Shown here: positions 4,965 to 5,312 of the stretch, one piece after another
Layout: every line of letters begins with the position of its first letter
Numbering within the stretch: position 1 is the stretch's first letter
Source: Gammaproteobacteria bacterium
GTDB taxonomy: Bacteria; Pseudomonadota; Gammaproteobacteria; UBA6429; Thiohalophilaceae
DNA length: 5,312 nucleotides
Direction of reading: 5' to 3'
Assembly: GCA_003233255.1 (NCBI GenBank)
Contig: QILH01000199.1
Span: forward strand, 1 to 5,312
The notes under the pieces: model-generated
Told to the model about the DNA's origin: nothing
Database searches by the model: none
Seen by the model: only the letters and a program-made list of their open reading frames with translations
Program-made: the position numbers and the translations under genes

Positions 4965-5312
4965 TTGATTGTATCTGCGACATCTGCAAACTGCAGCTTA
5001 TAAAGTTTTTCATACGTCCCGCTTTTTTCTAATAATTCGGTGTGTTTTCCTGTTTCAATAATTCGCCCATCATCTAATACGACAATTTTGTCGACACGCT
5101 CAATGGTGGAAAGTCTATGCGCAATGACCAGGGTTGTCCTGTCTTTCATTACCTCTCTTAATGCTGCCTGGATATAACGTTCCGATTCTGTATCTAATGC
5201 CGATGTAGCTTCATCTAAGATCAAAATCGGCGCATCTTTAAGTATAGCTCGGGCAATGGCAATCCTTTGGCGCTGTCCACCGGAAAAACGAACACCATTT
5301 TCGCCCACCAGT
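4961..5312 (-). CDS. msbA: Lipid A export ABC transporter MsbA, C-terminal part only
   Basis: The last 116 residues of an ABC half-transporter; the gene continues past the right edge. The visible part is the second half of the nucleotide-binding domain: LVGENGVRFSGGQRQR (signature), ILILDEATSALDTESE (Walker B and D-loop) and TTLVIAHRLSTIE (H-loop), then the VLDDGRIIETGKHTELL tail. The GTG at 5306-5308 is an internal Val, not a start. MsbA flips core-lipid A across the inner membrane. Assignment to MsbA rather than another exporter rests on the direct ATGA overlap with lpxK, the standard msbA-lpxK pairing, and the close match of this tail to MsbA. Confidence 0.94.
   Translation of the reverse strand, partial: LVGENGVRFSGGQRQRIAIARAILKDAPILILDEATSALDTESERYIQAALREVMKDRTTLVIAHRLSTIERVDKIVVLDDGRIIETGKHTELLEKSGTYEKLYKLQFADVADTIK

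Noticed and set aside
5306..5308. GTG as a start codon for a short ABC protein
   Set aside because: The frame stays open to the window edge and reads LVGENG, an internal part of the MsbA nucleotide-binding domain.

Overview
The window looks like the chromosome of a Gram-negative gammaproteobacterium of moderate GC content. The evidence is a lipid A/Kdo gene run in the order msbA, lpxK, Trm112-family gene, kdsB, and a Rieske protein of proteobacterial type. A betaproteobacterium cannot be excluded, and I cannot name a genus. Almost all coding is on the minus strand, so transcription runs right to left.

Right part (about 3021-5312): a tightly packed envelope operon. It holds the 3' end of msbA (lipid A flippase), lpxK (lipid A 4'-kinase), a 60-residue Trm112/YcaR zinc-binding protein and kdsB (CMP-Kdo synthetase). 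The genes overlap by 4, 8 and 1 nt, so translation is probably coupled. Together they make and flip the lipid A core and activate Kdo.

Middle (about 2221-3020): a mostly non-coding stretch around one small plus-strand gene of unknown function (91 aa), which converges on kdsB. Upstream of it lies a weak FNR-like dyad. Next to that, on the minus strand, is a clear MerR-type promoter (TTGACT, 20-bp spacer, TACAAT).

Left part (1-2220): a putative metal-stress operon read from that promoter. It holds a MerR-family regulator, a complete Rieske iron-sulfur protein (petA-type, Tat signal), a 74-aa thioredoxin-fold protein with a monothiol CTHS site, and the 5' part of a P1B-type copper/silver ATPase with two YHS domains and two CPMHPE...CPKCGM metal-binding repeats.

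The most interesting point is this second operon. A respiratory Rieske subunit without cytochrome b or c1 genes beside it sits between a metal-responsive regulator and a soft-metal efflux pump. A plausible reading, which is inference, is that the cell exports the metal and at the same time supplies a replacement Rieske subunit and a thiol protein for targets the metal damages.
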